Position numbers and translations under genes: made by a program
Part shown: positions 1 to 5,419 of the stretch, piece after piece
Numbering within the stretch: position 1 is the stretch's first letter
How the letters are laid out: every line of letters begins with the position of its first letter
Assembly (NCBI RefSeq): GCF_018336475.1
Contig: NZ_CP048741.1
Location: forward strand, 469,851 to 476,364
Direction: 5' to 3'
DNA length: 6,514 nucleotides
Source of the DNA: Romboutsia sp. 13368
GTDB lineage: Bacteria; Bacillota; Clostridia; Peptostreptococcales; Peptostreptococcaceae
The notes under the pieces: model-generated
The model's database searches: none
What the model was told of the DNA's origin: nothing
Seen by the model: the letters and a program-made list of their open reading frames with translations, nothing else

Positions 1-41
1 TTACTAAAAAAGGAAGAGTAACAAAAAGATCGGTTAGATAA
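1..41 (+). CDS. C-terminal end of an unidentified upstream gene (partial)
   Basis: The window opens only a few codons before a terminator, so a plus-strand gene very probably ends here. The frame starting at base 3 reads TKKGRVTKRSVR and stops at TAA 39-41, six bases before the terminator stem; this basic tail is the most attractive reading. The frame starting at base 1 (LLKKEE, stop 19-21) is a possible alternative, and the third frame stops at 5-7. Too little is present to name a product. The terminator makes the presence of a gene end likely, but the frame choice is inference. Confidence 0.4.
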   Translation, partial: TKKGRVTKRSVR

Positions 42-47
42 TAAATT

Positions 48-81
48 AAGCATCTGTAAATTTACAGATGCTTTTTCTTTT
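48..81 (+). terminator. Intrinsic terminator after the upstream gene
   Basis: Bases 48-60 and 61-73 are perfect inverse complements (AAGCATCTGTAAA / TTTACAGATGCTT), followed by a T-rich run (TTTTTCTTTT) to about 81. This is a classic Rho-independent terminator. It separates the upstream gene from the flavoprotein gene at 202, which must therefore have its own promoter in 82-201. Confidence 0.9.
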
Positions 82-201
82 ATGATAAAAACGGATAGAT
101 TTTAAAGTTAAAAAATGTTAATATAAAAATTAGCTAGAAAAATAAATAAAAATTAAACAATATTTTTAATAATGTGACTTTTAGGGGGAGGAAAATAGAT
201 A

Positions 202-1536
202 ATGAGAGTAATTATAGTAGGTGCAGTTGCTGCAGGAATGAGTGCGGCGGCAAAATTAAAAAGAATGAAGCCTGAATATGAGGTTGTAGTATATGAAAAA
301 ACAGATGTAGTGTCATTTGGAGCTTGTGGTCTTCCATACTTTGTTGGAGGATTCTTTGATGATGCAAATAATATGATAGCTAGAAGTCCAGAGAAATTTA
401 GAGAGACTGGAATAGATTTAAATATATTCCATGAAGTTATTAAGGTTGATGCTGAGACTAAAAAGGTTGTAGTTAAAAACTTAGAAACTAATGTTGAATT
501 TGAAGATTCTTATGATAAGTTAATGATAGCAACAGGAGCAAGTAGTATAATACCTCCTATAAAAAATGTTAAACTTGAAAATGTTTCAACATTAAAGACT
601 ATGGAAGATGGAATAAAAGTAAAAGAATTATTAAATAAAGAAGAAAATAAAAAGATAGCTATAATAGGAGCTGGATTTATAGGTCTTGAAGCAGTAGAGG
701 CTGCTAAGCAATTAGGAAAAGAAGTTAGGGTATTCCAATCTCAAGGAAGAGTACTTGCACAAGTATTTGATAAAGAGATAACTGATGTATTAGAAGAAGA
801 AATAAAAAAACATAATGTAGATTTAAGACTAGAAGAACTTGTATCTGAATTAGTTGGAGAAACTAAAGTAGAAAAAATAATAACTAATAAAGGTGAATAC
901 GAAGCAGATGTAGTTATAATTGCAACAGGAGTAAGACCAAATACTGCATTCTTAAAGGATACTGGTATAGATATGTTATCAAATGGAGCAATAATAGTTG
1001 ATGAGTTTGGTAAAACATCAGTAGAAGATATATATGCAGCTGGAGATTGTGCTACTATACAAAATATAGTAACAGGTCAAGATTCATATGTACCGCTTGC
1101 AACAGGAGCCAATAAATTAGGAAGAATAGTTGGTGAAAATTTAGCAGGAGCTAATAATTCATTTCAAGGATCTTTAGGGTCAAGCTGTATAAAAGTTATG
1201 GATATGGAAGCAGCTTCAACTGGAATGACTGAATTACAGGCTCAAAAGTTAGGTATAAACTATAAATCTAAATTTATATCAGATTTTAATCAAACAAATT
1301 ACTATCCAGGTAGAAATAAAATATATGTAAAACTTGTTTATGATGCTGATACTAAAGTTATATTAGGTGGACAAGTTGCTGGGTTTAAAGATTCAGTTCA
1401 AAGATGTAATGTAATAGCAGCAGCTATATTTGGTAAATTAACAACTAATCAATTAGGTATGTTAGACTTATGTTATGCACCGCCATTTGCTAGAACATGG
1501 GATGTATTAAATGTAGCAGGGAATGTATGCAAATAA
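202..1536 (+). CDS. CoA-disulfide reductase / NADH oxidase-family FAD-dependent oxidoreductase
   Basis: This 444-aa protein is a class of FAD- and NAD(P)H-dependent pyridine nucleotide-disulfide oxidoreductase with a single active-site cysteine. Seen: an N-terminal FAD Rossmann motif (residues 5-16, GAVAAGMSAA); the CoADR signature SFGACGLPY (38-46) with redox Cys42; a second nucleotide-binding motif GAGFIG (156-161) for NAD(P)H; the FAD-ribityl motif IYAAGDCA (277-284, Asp282); and a C-terminal dimerisation domain with NYYPG (366-370) and CYAPPFA (424-430). In known CoADRs, tyrosines in these two C-terminal regions assist catalysis. There is no C-terminal rhodanese domain, so it is not the fused persulfide-reductase type. 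Likely cytosolic, reducing CoA disulfide/persulfides or O2 with NAD(P)H; substrate cannot be settled from sequence. The start is fixed by GGGGGAGG at 184-191. It stands alone between terminators. No convincing promoter or Rex-type operator was found in the AT-rich 82-201 stretch. Confidence 0.88.
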   Translation: MRVIIVGAVAAGMSAAAKLKRMKPEYEVVVYEKTDVVSFGACGLPYFVGGFFDDANNMIARSPEKFRETGIDLNIFHEVIKVDAETKKVVVKNLETNVEFEDSYDKLMIATGASSIIPPIKNVKLENVSTLKTMEDGIKVKELLNKEENKKIAIIGAGFIGLEAVEAAKQLGKEVRVFQSQGRVLAQVFDKEITDVLEEEIKKHNVDLRLEELVSELVGETKVEKIITNKGEYEADVVIIATGVRPNTAFLKDTGIDMLSNGAIIVDEFGKTSVEDIYAAGDCATIQNIVTGQDSYVPLATGANKLGRIVGENLAGANNSFQGSLGSSCIKVMDMEAASTGMTELQAQKLGINYKSKFISDFNQTNYYPGRNKIYVKLVYDADTKVILGGQVAGFKDSVQRCNVIAAAIFGKLTTNQLGMLDLCYAPPFARTWDVLNVAGNVCK

Positions 1537-1560
1537 TTTTAAATATTATAAATGATTAAT

Positions 1561-1600
1561 AAAAAGGATGTAAATTATTTTACATCCTTTTTAGTTTTTT
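1561..1600. terminator. Probable bidirectional intrinsic terminator between convergent genes
   Basis: A perfect 14-bp stem (1561-1574 with 1579-1592, loop TTAT) is flanked by A-rich sequence on its left side and T-rich sequence on its right (TTTTTAGTTTTTT to 1600). On the plus strand it ends the flavoprotein gene (stop 1536). Read from the minus strand, the A tract becomes a T tract, so it can also end the recX-rnz operon (rnz stop at 1615). Confidence 0.9.
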
Positions 1601-1614
1601 AGTTAATATAAAAT

Positions 1615-2532
1615 TTAATTTTCAAAATTTAAACTTATACTAAGCCTATCTTCTCCTATGATAGTATTTTCAAATACATCTGTTGCATTTTTCTTATATA
1701 AATTAGGTTCACCTAAAGATGGACTAAAATGAGTTAAAAGTAATTTATTGACATTACCTAGTCTAGCTAAGTTAGCAGCTTCTCTAAATGTCATATGTTT
1801 ATTTTTCATAGCCTTAGATATATCTAAATCATCTCCGTACATAGCTTCACATACAAATAAATCGCTGTTTTTAATAAATTCAGGTATTGAAAGAATAGGT
1901 CTTGTATCTGTTATAAAACTTATTTTTATACCTTTTCTATTATCACCCAAAACCATTTCAGGGCAATAGTTTATATTATCAAAAACTATATTCTTACCAT
2001 TTTGAAGTTTTTGCCATAATATTTTTGGTACATTATTTTCTATAGCCTTTTCTGGATTAAATTTAGGTGCTCTTTTAAAGTAAAAACTGTAACCTAAACA
2101 TTCACTTGAATGATCTAGTTCTGTAGTTGATATTTCTACATCTTTCAAAATATCGTTGTTTAAAGAAAATGTACCTACGGGATTTTCTATAACAATTACT
2201 TTATATGGTAAATACTCAACTAATATTTTCATAGCATTTATCATATCTGAAATACCTTTAGGCCCAACTATAGTTAAATCTTCAGTTCTAGAGCTGTTTC
2301 CAATAGTTGATAAAAGCCCCATAAGACCATATACATGGTCTCCATGAAGATGAGTTATACAAATTAAGTCAACAGTTTTAAAGCCACAGTTTTTCATTCT
2401 CATAGAAACCTGAGTTCCTTCACCACAGTCTATAAGTATTTTTCTACCTTTATAATTTATAAATAAAGAAGATAAAAACCTATTTGGCATAGGCATATTA
2501 CCTCCACATCCTAACAAAACTAAATCTATCAT
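1615..2532 (-). CDS. rnz: Ribonuclease Z (tRNase Z), tRNA 3'-end endonuclease
   Basis: Metallo-beta-lactamase-fold endonuclease of 305 aa, the usual length for the short bacterial form. It cuts pre-tRNAs just after the discriminator base, mainly those lacking an encoded CCA, and works as a cytosolic zinc-dependent homodimer. Seen: the HxHxDH metal motif THLHGDHV (His61, His63, Asp65, His66), His141 in LDHSSE, Asp209 in FITDTRP, His246 in KHMTF and His268 in LLTHFSP, together the full set of expected metal ligands and catalytic residues. GPKG (90-93) and the segment around 153-165 match the region of the flexible tRNA-binding arm. The start is set by AGGAG at 2539-2543, six bases upstream. It is the last gene of a minus-strand operon, 16 nt after a 27-codon ORF, and is followed by a terminator 22 nt past its stop. 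Very secure. Confidence 0.95.
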   Translation of the reverse strand: MIDLVLLGCGGNMPMPNRFLSSLFINYKGRKILIDCGEGTQVSMRMKNCGFKTVDLICITHLHGDHVYGLMGLLSTIGNSSRTEDLTIVGPKGISDMINAMKILVEYLPYKVIVIENPVGTFSLNNDILKDVEISTTELDHSSECLGYSFYFKRAPKFNPEKAIENNVPKILWQKLQNGKNIVFDNINYCPEMVLGDNRKGIKISFITDTRPILSIPEFIKNSDLFVCEAMYGDDLDISKAMKNKHMTFREAANLARLGNVNKLLLTHFSPSLGEPNLYKKNATDVFENTIIGEDRLSISLNFEN

Positions 2533-2548
2533 AAAATACTCCTTTTAT

Positions 2549-2632
2549 TTATTTAAGGCTATCTTGTTTGTAAAGTTGTCGTGCATTATATAAACCAAGT
2601 ATAAAACTTAATATACCTACAACTAATTTCAT
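2549..2632 (-). CDS. 27-aa small hydrophobic protein between recX and rnz
   Basis: This ORF is usually missed because of its length. It starts at ATG 2632-2630 and stops at TAA 2551-2549. It begins MKLVVGILSFILGLY, a hydrophobic run (residues 3-15), and ends NARQLYKQDSLK, a polar, positively charged tail; this suits a small membrane-associated peptide with the tail facing the cytosol. A near-consensus GGGAGG (complement of 2639-2644) lies six bases upstream. Its start is 18 nt after the recX stop and its end is 16 nt before the rnz start, so it fills the gap between two operon genes exactly and leaves room for the rnz ribosome binding site (2539-2543). These features argue for real translation. 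I do not recognise the family; the membrane location is inference, and it could instead be a leader that couples translation to rnz. Confidence 0.65.
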   Translation of the reverse strand: MKLVVGILSFILGLYNARQLYKQDSLK

Positions 2633-2638
2633 TTTTAA

Positions 2639-2644
2639 CCTCCC
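2639..2644 (-). promoter_or_regulatory. Ribosome binding site of the 27-aa ORF
   Basis: CCTCCC on the plus strand reads GGGAGG on the minus strand, six bases before ATG 2632-2630. It lies wholly in the 18-nt gap after the recX stop and cannot serve rnz, whose own AGGAG is at 2539-2543. It is the main evidence that the short ORF is translated. Confidence 0.75.
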
Positions 2645-2650
2645 TATTGT

Positions 2651-3289
2651 TTAATAATCATATTCATCAAAATTTAAAAGTTTATTTAAAACAGATTTTA
2701 TAATATCATAACTAAATCCTTTATAAGCTAAATGTTGAGATAGTTTTTGATATATTTTTCTTTTATCATCATTTTTAATTCTTTCATATCTTTTCTTAGC
2801 TAAATGCAGAGCATTTTCAAATTCTATATTAGAATCTATATTAGATATAGCCTCAGATATTGACTCTGAATCTATTCCTTTATTGTAAAGGTTTTGCTTT
2901 ATTTTATTTTTACCACATTTATTTAAATTTACATTAGTATTTACTATTTTTTGAGCTAATAATTTATCATCTATAAATTTATTATTTTTTAAAAACTGTA
3001 ATACTTTTTCTATGGTAGAATCTTCAAAATCTGAAGATAATTTTTCTTTGATTTTTTTTTCTGATTGATCAGCCTTAGATAAAATATTTAATGCTTTATT
3101 TTTAGCTTTAATATACATATCATTATCAAGTAAGTCTTTTAAATTATCTTTATCGATTTCAACACCCTTTTTTAAATTAAATGTATAAACAAGCTCAGTA
3201 AATACCGACATGAAAAATTCATCATTAATATAGATATTTACTCTATCTTTATTTTTCTTTTGTGCTTCTATTTTAGTAATTACAGCCAT
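2651..3289 (-). CDS. recX: RecX family regulatory protein
   Basis: RecX binds RecA filaments in the cytosol and modulates (generally limits) their extension, tuning homologous recombination and SOS induction. The 212-aa length is typical of Firmicute RecX proteins, which carry an N-terminal extension before the helical repeats. Seen: the N-terminal ITKIEAQKKNKDRVNIYIN block, the NLKKG segment (about 38-42), and three-helix repeats with family-typical patterns: ALNILSKADQSEKKIKEKL (about 66-85), FIDDKLLAQKIV with the diagnostic iDD (about 105-117), GKNKIKQNLYNKGI (about 126-139) and a C-terminal repeat ending in LAYKGFSYDIIKSVL. Lys and Ile are abundant, in line with local base composition. 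The start has AGGAG at 3297-3301 eight bases upstream. It is first in the operon with the 27-aa ORF and rnz. No clear SOS box was seen upstream. Confidence 0.9.
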   Translation of the reverse strand: MAVITKIEAQKKNKDRVNIYINDEFFMSVFTELVYTFNLKKGVEIDKDNLKDLLDNDMYIKAKNKALNILSKADQSEKKIKEKLSSDFEDSTIEKVLQFLKNNKFIDDKLLAQKIVNTNVNLNKCGKNKIKQNLYNKGIDSESISEAISNIDSNIEFENALHLAKKRYERIKNDDKRKIYQKLSQHLAYKGFSYDIIKSVLNKLLNFDEYDY

Positions 3290-3321
3290 TATGTGTCTCC
3301 TTAAATATATATAATAATATG

Positions 3322-3327
3322 ATTATA
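3322..3327 (-). promoter_or_regulatory. Putative -10 element of the recX operon
   Basis: The minus strand reads GTGTATAAT, with a perfect TATAAT at 3327-3322, about 33 bases before the recX start. A -35 at normal spacing is poor (ATATAA, 3350-3345), so this is a moderate call in a very AT-rich region. Confidence 0.45.
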
Positions 3328-3368
3328 CACTAAAATTTAATATATTATATTTAATAAGTAAAAATTAA

Positions 3369-3377
3369 TGGTACAAT
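3369..3377 (+). promoter_or_regulatory. Putative extended -10 promoter of nadD-yqeK
   Basis: TGG-TACAAT is an extended -10 (TGnTAnAAT type) about 30 bases before the nadD ATG, with no strong -35 upstream. It resembles the TGG-TATAAT element in front of rsfS. The region is shared with the divergent recX promoter. Confidence 0.5.
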
Positions 3378-3395
3378 AATACTAGAATTAAAAAA

Positions 3396-3400
3396 AGGAG
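3396..3400 (+). promoter_or_regulatory. Ribosome binding site selecting the long nadD start
   Basis: AGGAG ends seven bases before ATG 3408. The alternative in-frame ATG at 3474 (Met23), nearer the conserved domain, has only a weak AAGAG-like stretch upstream. This favours the extended N-terminus. Confidence 0.7.
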
Positions 3401-3407
3401 ATAAACT

Positions 3408-4097
3408 ATGAATATTAACAATATAGTTGATGAATCTTTTTCAATTAATAAAAAAAAACTAGAAGAGTTTGAAATGAAATGTAATAATATAAAAATCGGT
3501 ATAATGGGGGGAACTTTTGATCCTATACATTATGCACATTTAGCAACAGCTGAATTCATAAGAGATAATTATAAATTAGATAAAATATTATTTATACCAT
3601 CAGGAAATCCTCCACATAAAAAAGATAGTATAACTGATAAATATCATAGATATAATATGGTACTTTTATCTACAAATAATAATGATGATTTTATAGTTTC
3701 AGATATAGAAATTAAAAGAGAAAAAAAGACTTATACAATAGATACATTAAGAGAATTAAAAGAAAAATATAAAAATATTGAAATATATTTTATTACAGGT
3801 GCAGATGCTATTTGTGAAATAGAAACATGGAAAGATGTAGAAGAAAATTTTAGATTATCAAACTTTATAGCAGCTACACGACCGGGAATAAGTTTGTTAA
3901 CGTCTAATGAAAAGATAGAAGAACTAAAAGTTAAATATAATGCAAATATTGAAAATGTATATGTACCATCGTTAGATATATCATCTACATATATAAGAAA
4001 TCAGTTAAATAATAATAAAACAATAAGATATTTAGTACCAGATATGGTTCAAGAATATATATACAACAAAAAATTATATAATACTGGAGCAGAATAA
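3408..4097 (+). CDS. nadD: Nicotinate-nucleotide adenylyltransferase, with N-terminal extension
   Basis: NadD transfers AMP from ATP to nicotinate mononucleotide, giving deamido-NAD+, the step shared by de novo and salvage NAD synthesis in the cytosol. Seen: the nucleotidyltransferase alpha/beta-phosphodiesterase motif GIMGGTFDPIHYAHL (31-45) with His41 and His44; the PSGNPPHKK substrate loop (about 64-72); TYTIDTLRELK (about 108-118); ITGADA and the ETWKD block (about 129-142); and the C-terminal ISSTYIR signature (about 191-197) that closes the ATP site. The enzyme is complete. At 229 aa it is longer than the usual 190-215 because about 27 residues, rich in Asn, Lys and Glu, come before the Rossmann strand where most NadDs begin. 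The ribosome binding site supports this long start, although Met23 is an alternative. Its stop overlaps the yqeK start by one base (TAATG), implying coupled translation. Confidence 0.95.
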   Translation: MNINNIVDESFSINKKKLEEFEMKCNNIKIGIMGGTFDPIHYAHLATAEFIRDNYKLDKILFIPSGNPPHKKDSITDKYHRYNMVLLSTNNNDDFIVSDIEIKREKKTYTIDTLRELKEKYKNIEIYFITGADAICEIETWKDVEENFRLSNFIAATRPGISLLTSNEKIEELKVKYNANIENVYVPSLDISSTYIRNQLNNNKTIRYLVPDMVQEYIYNKKLYNTGAE

Positions 4098-4669
4098 TGA
4101 ATATAGATTTAATTAATAATAAGGTAAAAGAAATGTTACCGCAAAAAAGATATAAACATTCTTTGAATGTTGCAAATTGTGCAGTTAAATTAAGTGAAAT
4201 ATATGGATATGACTCAAAAAAATCTTATATAGCAGGTATTACGCATGATTGTGCAAAATACTTAAATAAAGAAGAGATAAAGTACTATATAGATAAATAT
4301 AATATAATTTTAGATGAATTAGAAAAAGATAATTTAGCTCTATCTCATAGCTTAATAGGTTCATATATAGCTAAATATGAATTAGAAATAGATGATGAAG
4401 ACATAATTAATGCAATAAAGTATCATACTACAGGTAAAGAAGATATGACTTTAATAGAGAAGATAATTTATATAGCAGATTCTATAGAAGAAGATAGAGA
4501 TTTCCCAGGAGTAGATAAATTAAGAGATTTAACTTATAGTGGAAAATTAGATGAAGCTTTAATTACTTCATTTAATAATACTATAAAATTTGTAATAGAT
4601 AATAATCAACTAATCCATAATAGGACAGTAAATGCAAGAAACTACCTTATAAAAAATAAAAATTTATAA
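4097..4669 (+). CDS. yqeK: YqeK family HD-domain phosphohydrolase, likely symmetrical Ap4A hydrolase
   Basis: YqeK proteins are HD-domain metal enzymes; characterised members split diadenosine tetraphosphate symmetrically into two ADP, removing alarmone-like dinucleotides in the cytosol. Seen in 190 aa: His21 in YKHSLNVA, the HD doublet His50-Asp51 in ITHDCAK, His84 in LSHSLIG, His110 in IKYHTTG, and Asp128 in IYIADSIEEDRDFPGVD. These give the H...HD...H...H...D ligand set, and the EEDRDFPG block is typical of the family. Length is normal. GGAG at 4086-4089, inside the end of nadD, lies seven bases before the ATG. In many Clostridia a LytR-CpsA-Psr gene follows yqeK; here the next gene is rsfS, 119 nt on. 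The Ap4A activity is assigned from the family. Confidence 0.92.
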   Translation: MNIDLINNKVKEMLPQKRYKHSLNVANCAVKLSEIYGYDSKKSYIAGITHDCAKYLNKEEIKYYIDKYNIILDELEKDNLALSHSLIGSYIAKYELEIDDEDIINAIKYHTTGKEDMTLIEKIIYIADSIEEDRDFPGVDKLRDLTYSGKLDEALITSFNNTIKFVIDNNQLIHNRTVNARNYLIKNKNL

Positions 4670-4723
4670 AATTATAGCACTAAGAAAGAAATTTAAAATA
4701 TTATATAATAAAATACAATGGTT

Positions 4724-4758
4724 TATTTAATTATTATTTATGGTATAATAATTAAATA
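4724..4758. repeat. Perfect 14-bp inverted repeat around the rsfS -10 element
   Basis: TATTTAATTATTAT (4724-4737) is the exact inverse complement of ATAATAATTAAATA (4745-4758), separated by seven bases. The right arm covers five of the six bases of the rsfS TATAAT, and the TGG of the extended -10 lies in the spacer. The arms are pure A/T, so a hairpin would be weak and there is no T tract behind it; this is not a terminator. It could be a dimeric repressor site or an AT-rich coincidence. Confidence 0.5.
4741..4749 (+). promoter_or_regulatory. Extended -10 promoter of rsfS
   Basis: TGG-TATAAT is a perfect TGnTATAAT extended -10, placing a start site near 4755-4757 and leaving a short leader before the ATG at 4789. 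The best -35 at 16-bp spacing is only TTTATT (4722-4727). No terminator lies between yqeK and here, so read-through from nadD-yqeK is also possible. Confidence 0.65.
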
Positions 4759-4788
4759 TGTTTATAATCAGGAAAGGAAGGAAATAAT

Positions 4789-5139
4789 ATGACAGTAGAA
4801 AATATTACAAAAGTTATATATGATGCAATAGATGATAAACTAGGTAAAGATATAGCTATATTAAATATAGGAGCTGTATCTAGCTTATGTGATTATTTTG
4901 TAATAGCAACAGCTTCTTCTCAAAGACAAGTTAAAGCTATAGCTGATAATGTAGAAGATGAATTAACTAAACTTGGTATAGAAGCTAGAGGAAAAGAAGG
5001 ATATGATACTCAAGTTTGGGTATTACTTGATTATGGTGATGTTATGGTTCACATATTCAACGAAGAAAATAGAGACTTCTACAACTTAGAAAAATTATGG
5101 AAAGATGCTCCATATGTAGATGTTGACAACTTAGCTTAA
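4789..5139 (+). CDS. rsfS: Ribosomal silencing factor RsfS (YbeB/Iojap family)
   Basis: RsfS binds ribosomal protein uL14 on the 50S subunit and blocks joining with 30S, lowering translation during starvation or stationary phase. The 116-aa length is typical. Seen: the family core DYFVIATASSQRQVKAIAD (about 35-53), GKEGYDTQVWVLLDYGDVMVHIF (about 68-90), and the C-terminal R-x-FYNLEKLWKDA (about 94-107). A long purine-rich site (AGGAAAGGAAGG, 4770-4781) lies seven bases before the ATG. C-ended Asn, Phe and Tyr codons become common toward its end, as in leuS and unlike nadD/yqeK, which fits stronger expression. The last codons contain a TTGACA that may be the -35 of the downstream leuS promoter. 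Placement before leuS is common in Clostridia. Confidence 0.95.
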   Translation: MTVENITKVIYDAIDDKLGKDIAILNIGAVSSLCDYFVIATASSQRQVKAIADNVEDELTKLGIEARGKEGYDTQVWVLLDYGDVMVHIFNEENRDFYNLEKLWKDAPYVDVDNLA

Positions 5140-5157
5140 TAATGTTAAGATTATAAT
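5123..5157 (+). promoter_or_regulatory. leuS: Putative leuS T-box promoter overlapping the end of rsfS
   Basis: A consensus TTGACA (5123-5128) sits inside the last rsfS codons (Val-Asp-Asn). With a 17-bp spacer it meets TAAGAT (5146-5151), which keeps the most conserved -10 bases. A perfect TATAAT at 5152-5157 follows but is 23 bp from TTGACA, so it would need a different -35. Either gives a start just before the T-box at 5175. Confidence 0.5.
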
Positions 5158-5174
5158 TAAAATTTTAAATTATT

Positions 5175-5389
5175 AAATAGACTAGAGTAGTAAAAGAATA
5201 TATTTTTTCAGAGAGCTAGTGGTGCTGTGAACTAGTAAAATATATCTTTGAACTTGCTAGATAAAATCTATTTGGCCGTAGTTGGCATATAAACTATCTA
5301 AGAGAGTCTATATTATAGACTAATTAGGGTGGTACCGCGAAGACAATCCTCGTCCCTAAACATTATGTTTAGTGATTGAGGATTTTTTT
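5175..5389 (+). promoter_or_regulatory. Leucine T-box riboswitch controlling leuS
   Basis: This leader senses uncharged tRNA-Leu and then lets transcription enter leuS. Stem I base: 5175-5181 with 5267-5273, and CTAG 5182-5185 with 5257-5260. Specifier loop: AGTA (5189-5192) faces GAA (5250-5252), the usual loop E pair, followed by CTTG (5253-5256). Upper stem I: 5193-5206 with 5237-5249 (one bulged A); apical arm CTAGT/ACTAG (5216-5220/5231-5235) with GAGAG before it. Stem II region: GCC/GGC (5275-5277/5284-5286) interleaves with TAGTT/AACTA (5279-5283/5292-5296), a pseudoknot as in T-box stem IIA/B. Stem III: 5305-5310 with 5316-5321. The T-box core AGGGTGGTACCGCG is at 5326-5339; its TGGT would pair with ACCA, matching the A73 discriminator of tRNA-Leu. 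CTT and the overlapping TTG are both Leu codons. All major elements are present. Confidence 0.95.
5345..5389 (+). terminator. Regulated terminator of the leuS T-box
   Basis: The outer stem AATCCTC/GAGGATT (5345-5351/5378-5384) and inner stem CTAAACA/TGTTTAG (5356-5362/5366-5372, loop TTA) are followed by a T run ending at 5389. CCCT (5354-5357) can instead pair with AGGG (5326-5329) of the T-box core to form the antiterminator, so the two folds are mutually exclusive. The leuS ribosome binding site lies 17 bases beyond. Confidence 0.93.
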
Positions 5390-5419
5390 ATTAATAAAAA
5401 TACATAGGAGGAAAGTTAA

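Noticed and set aside
82..201. Possible promoter or Rex-type redox operator before the flavoprotein gene
   Set aside because: Several TA-rich -10 look-alikes exist (for example TATAAA at 122-127), but none has a good -35, and no TTGTTAA-n-TTAACAA-like palindrome is present; not listed as a feature.
1748..1969. 73-codon plus-strand ORF
   Set aside because: Lies entirely antisense to the well-supported rnz gene, has no recognisable domain and no convincing ribosome binding site; a shadow of the real frame.
2156..2347. 63-codon plus-strand ORF
   Set aside because: Also antisense within rnz, covering the conserved catalytic region of that gene; no independent support.
3301..3354. 9-bp inverted repeat TTAAATATA / TATATTTAA in the recX-nadD gap
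   Set aside because: The arms are 36 nt apart, short and pure A/T in a very AT-rich spacer; expected by chance.
4670..4740. Possible terminator between yqeK and rsfS
   Set aside because: No GC-containing stem followed by a T run is present; the only strong symmetry is the inverted repeat at the rsfS promoter.
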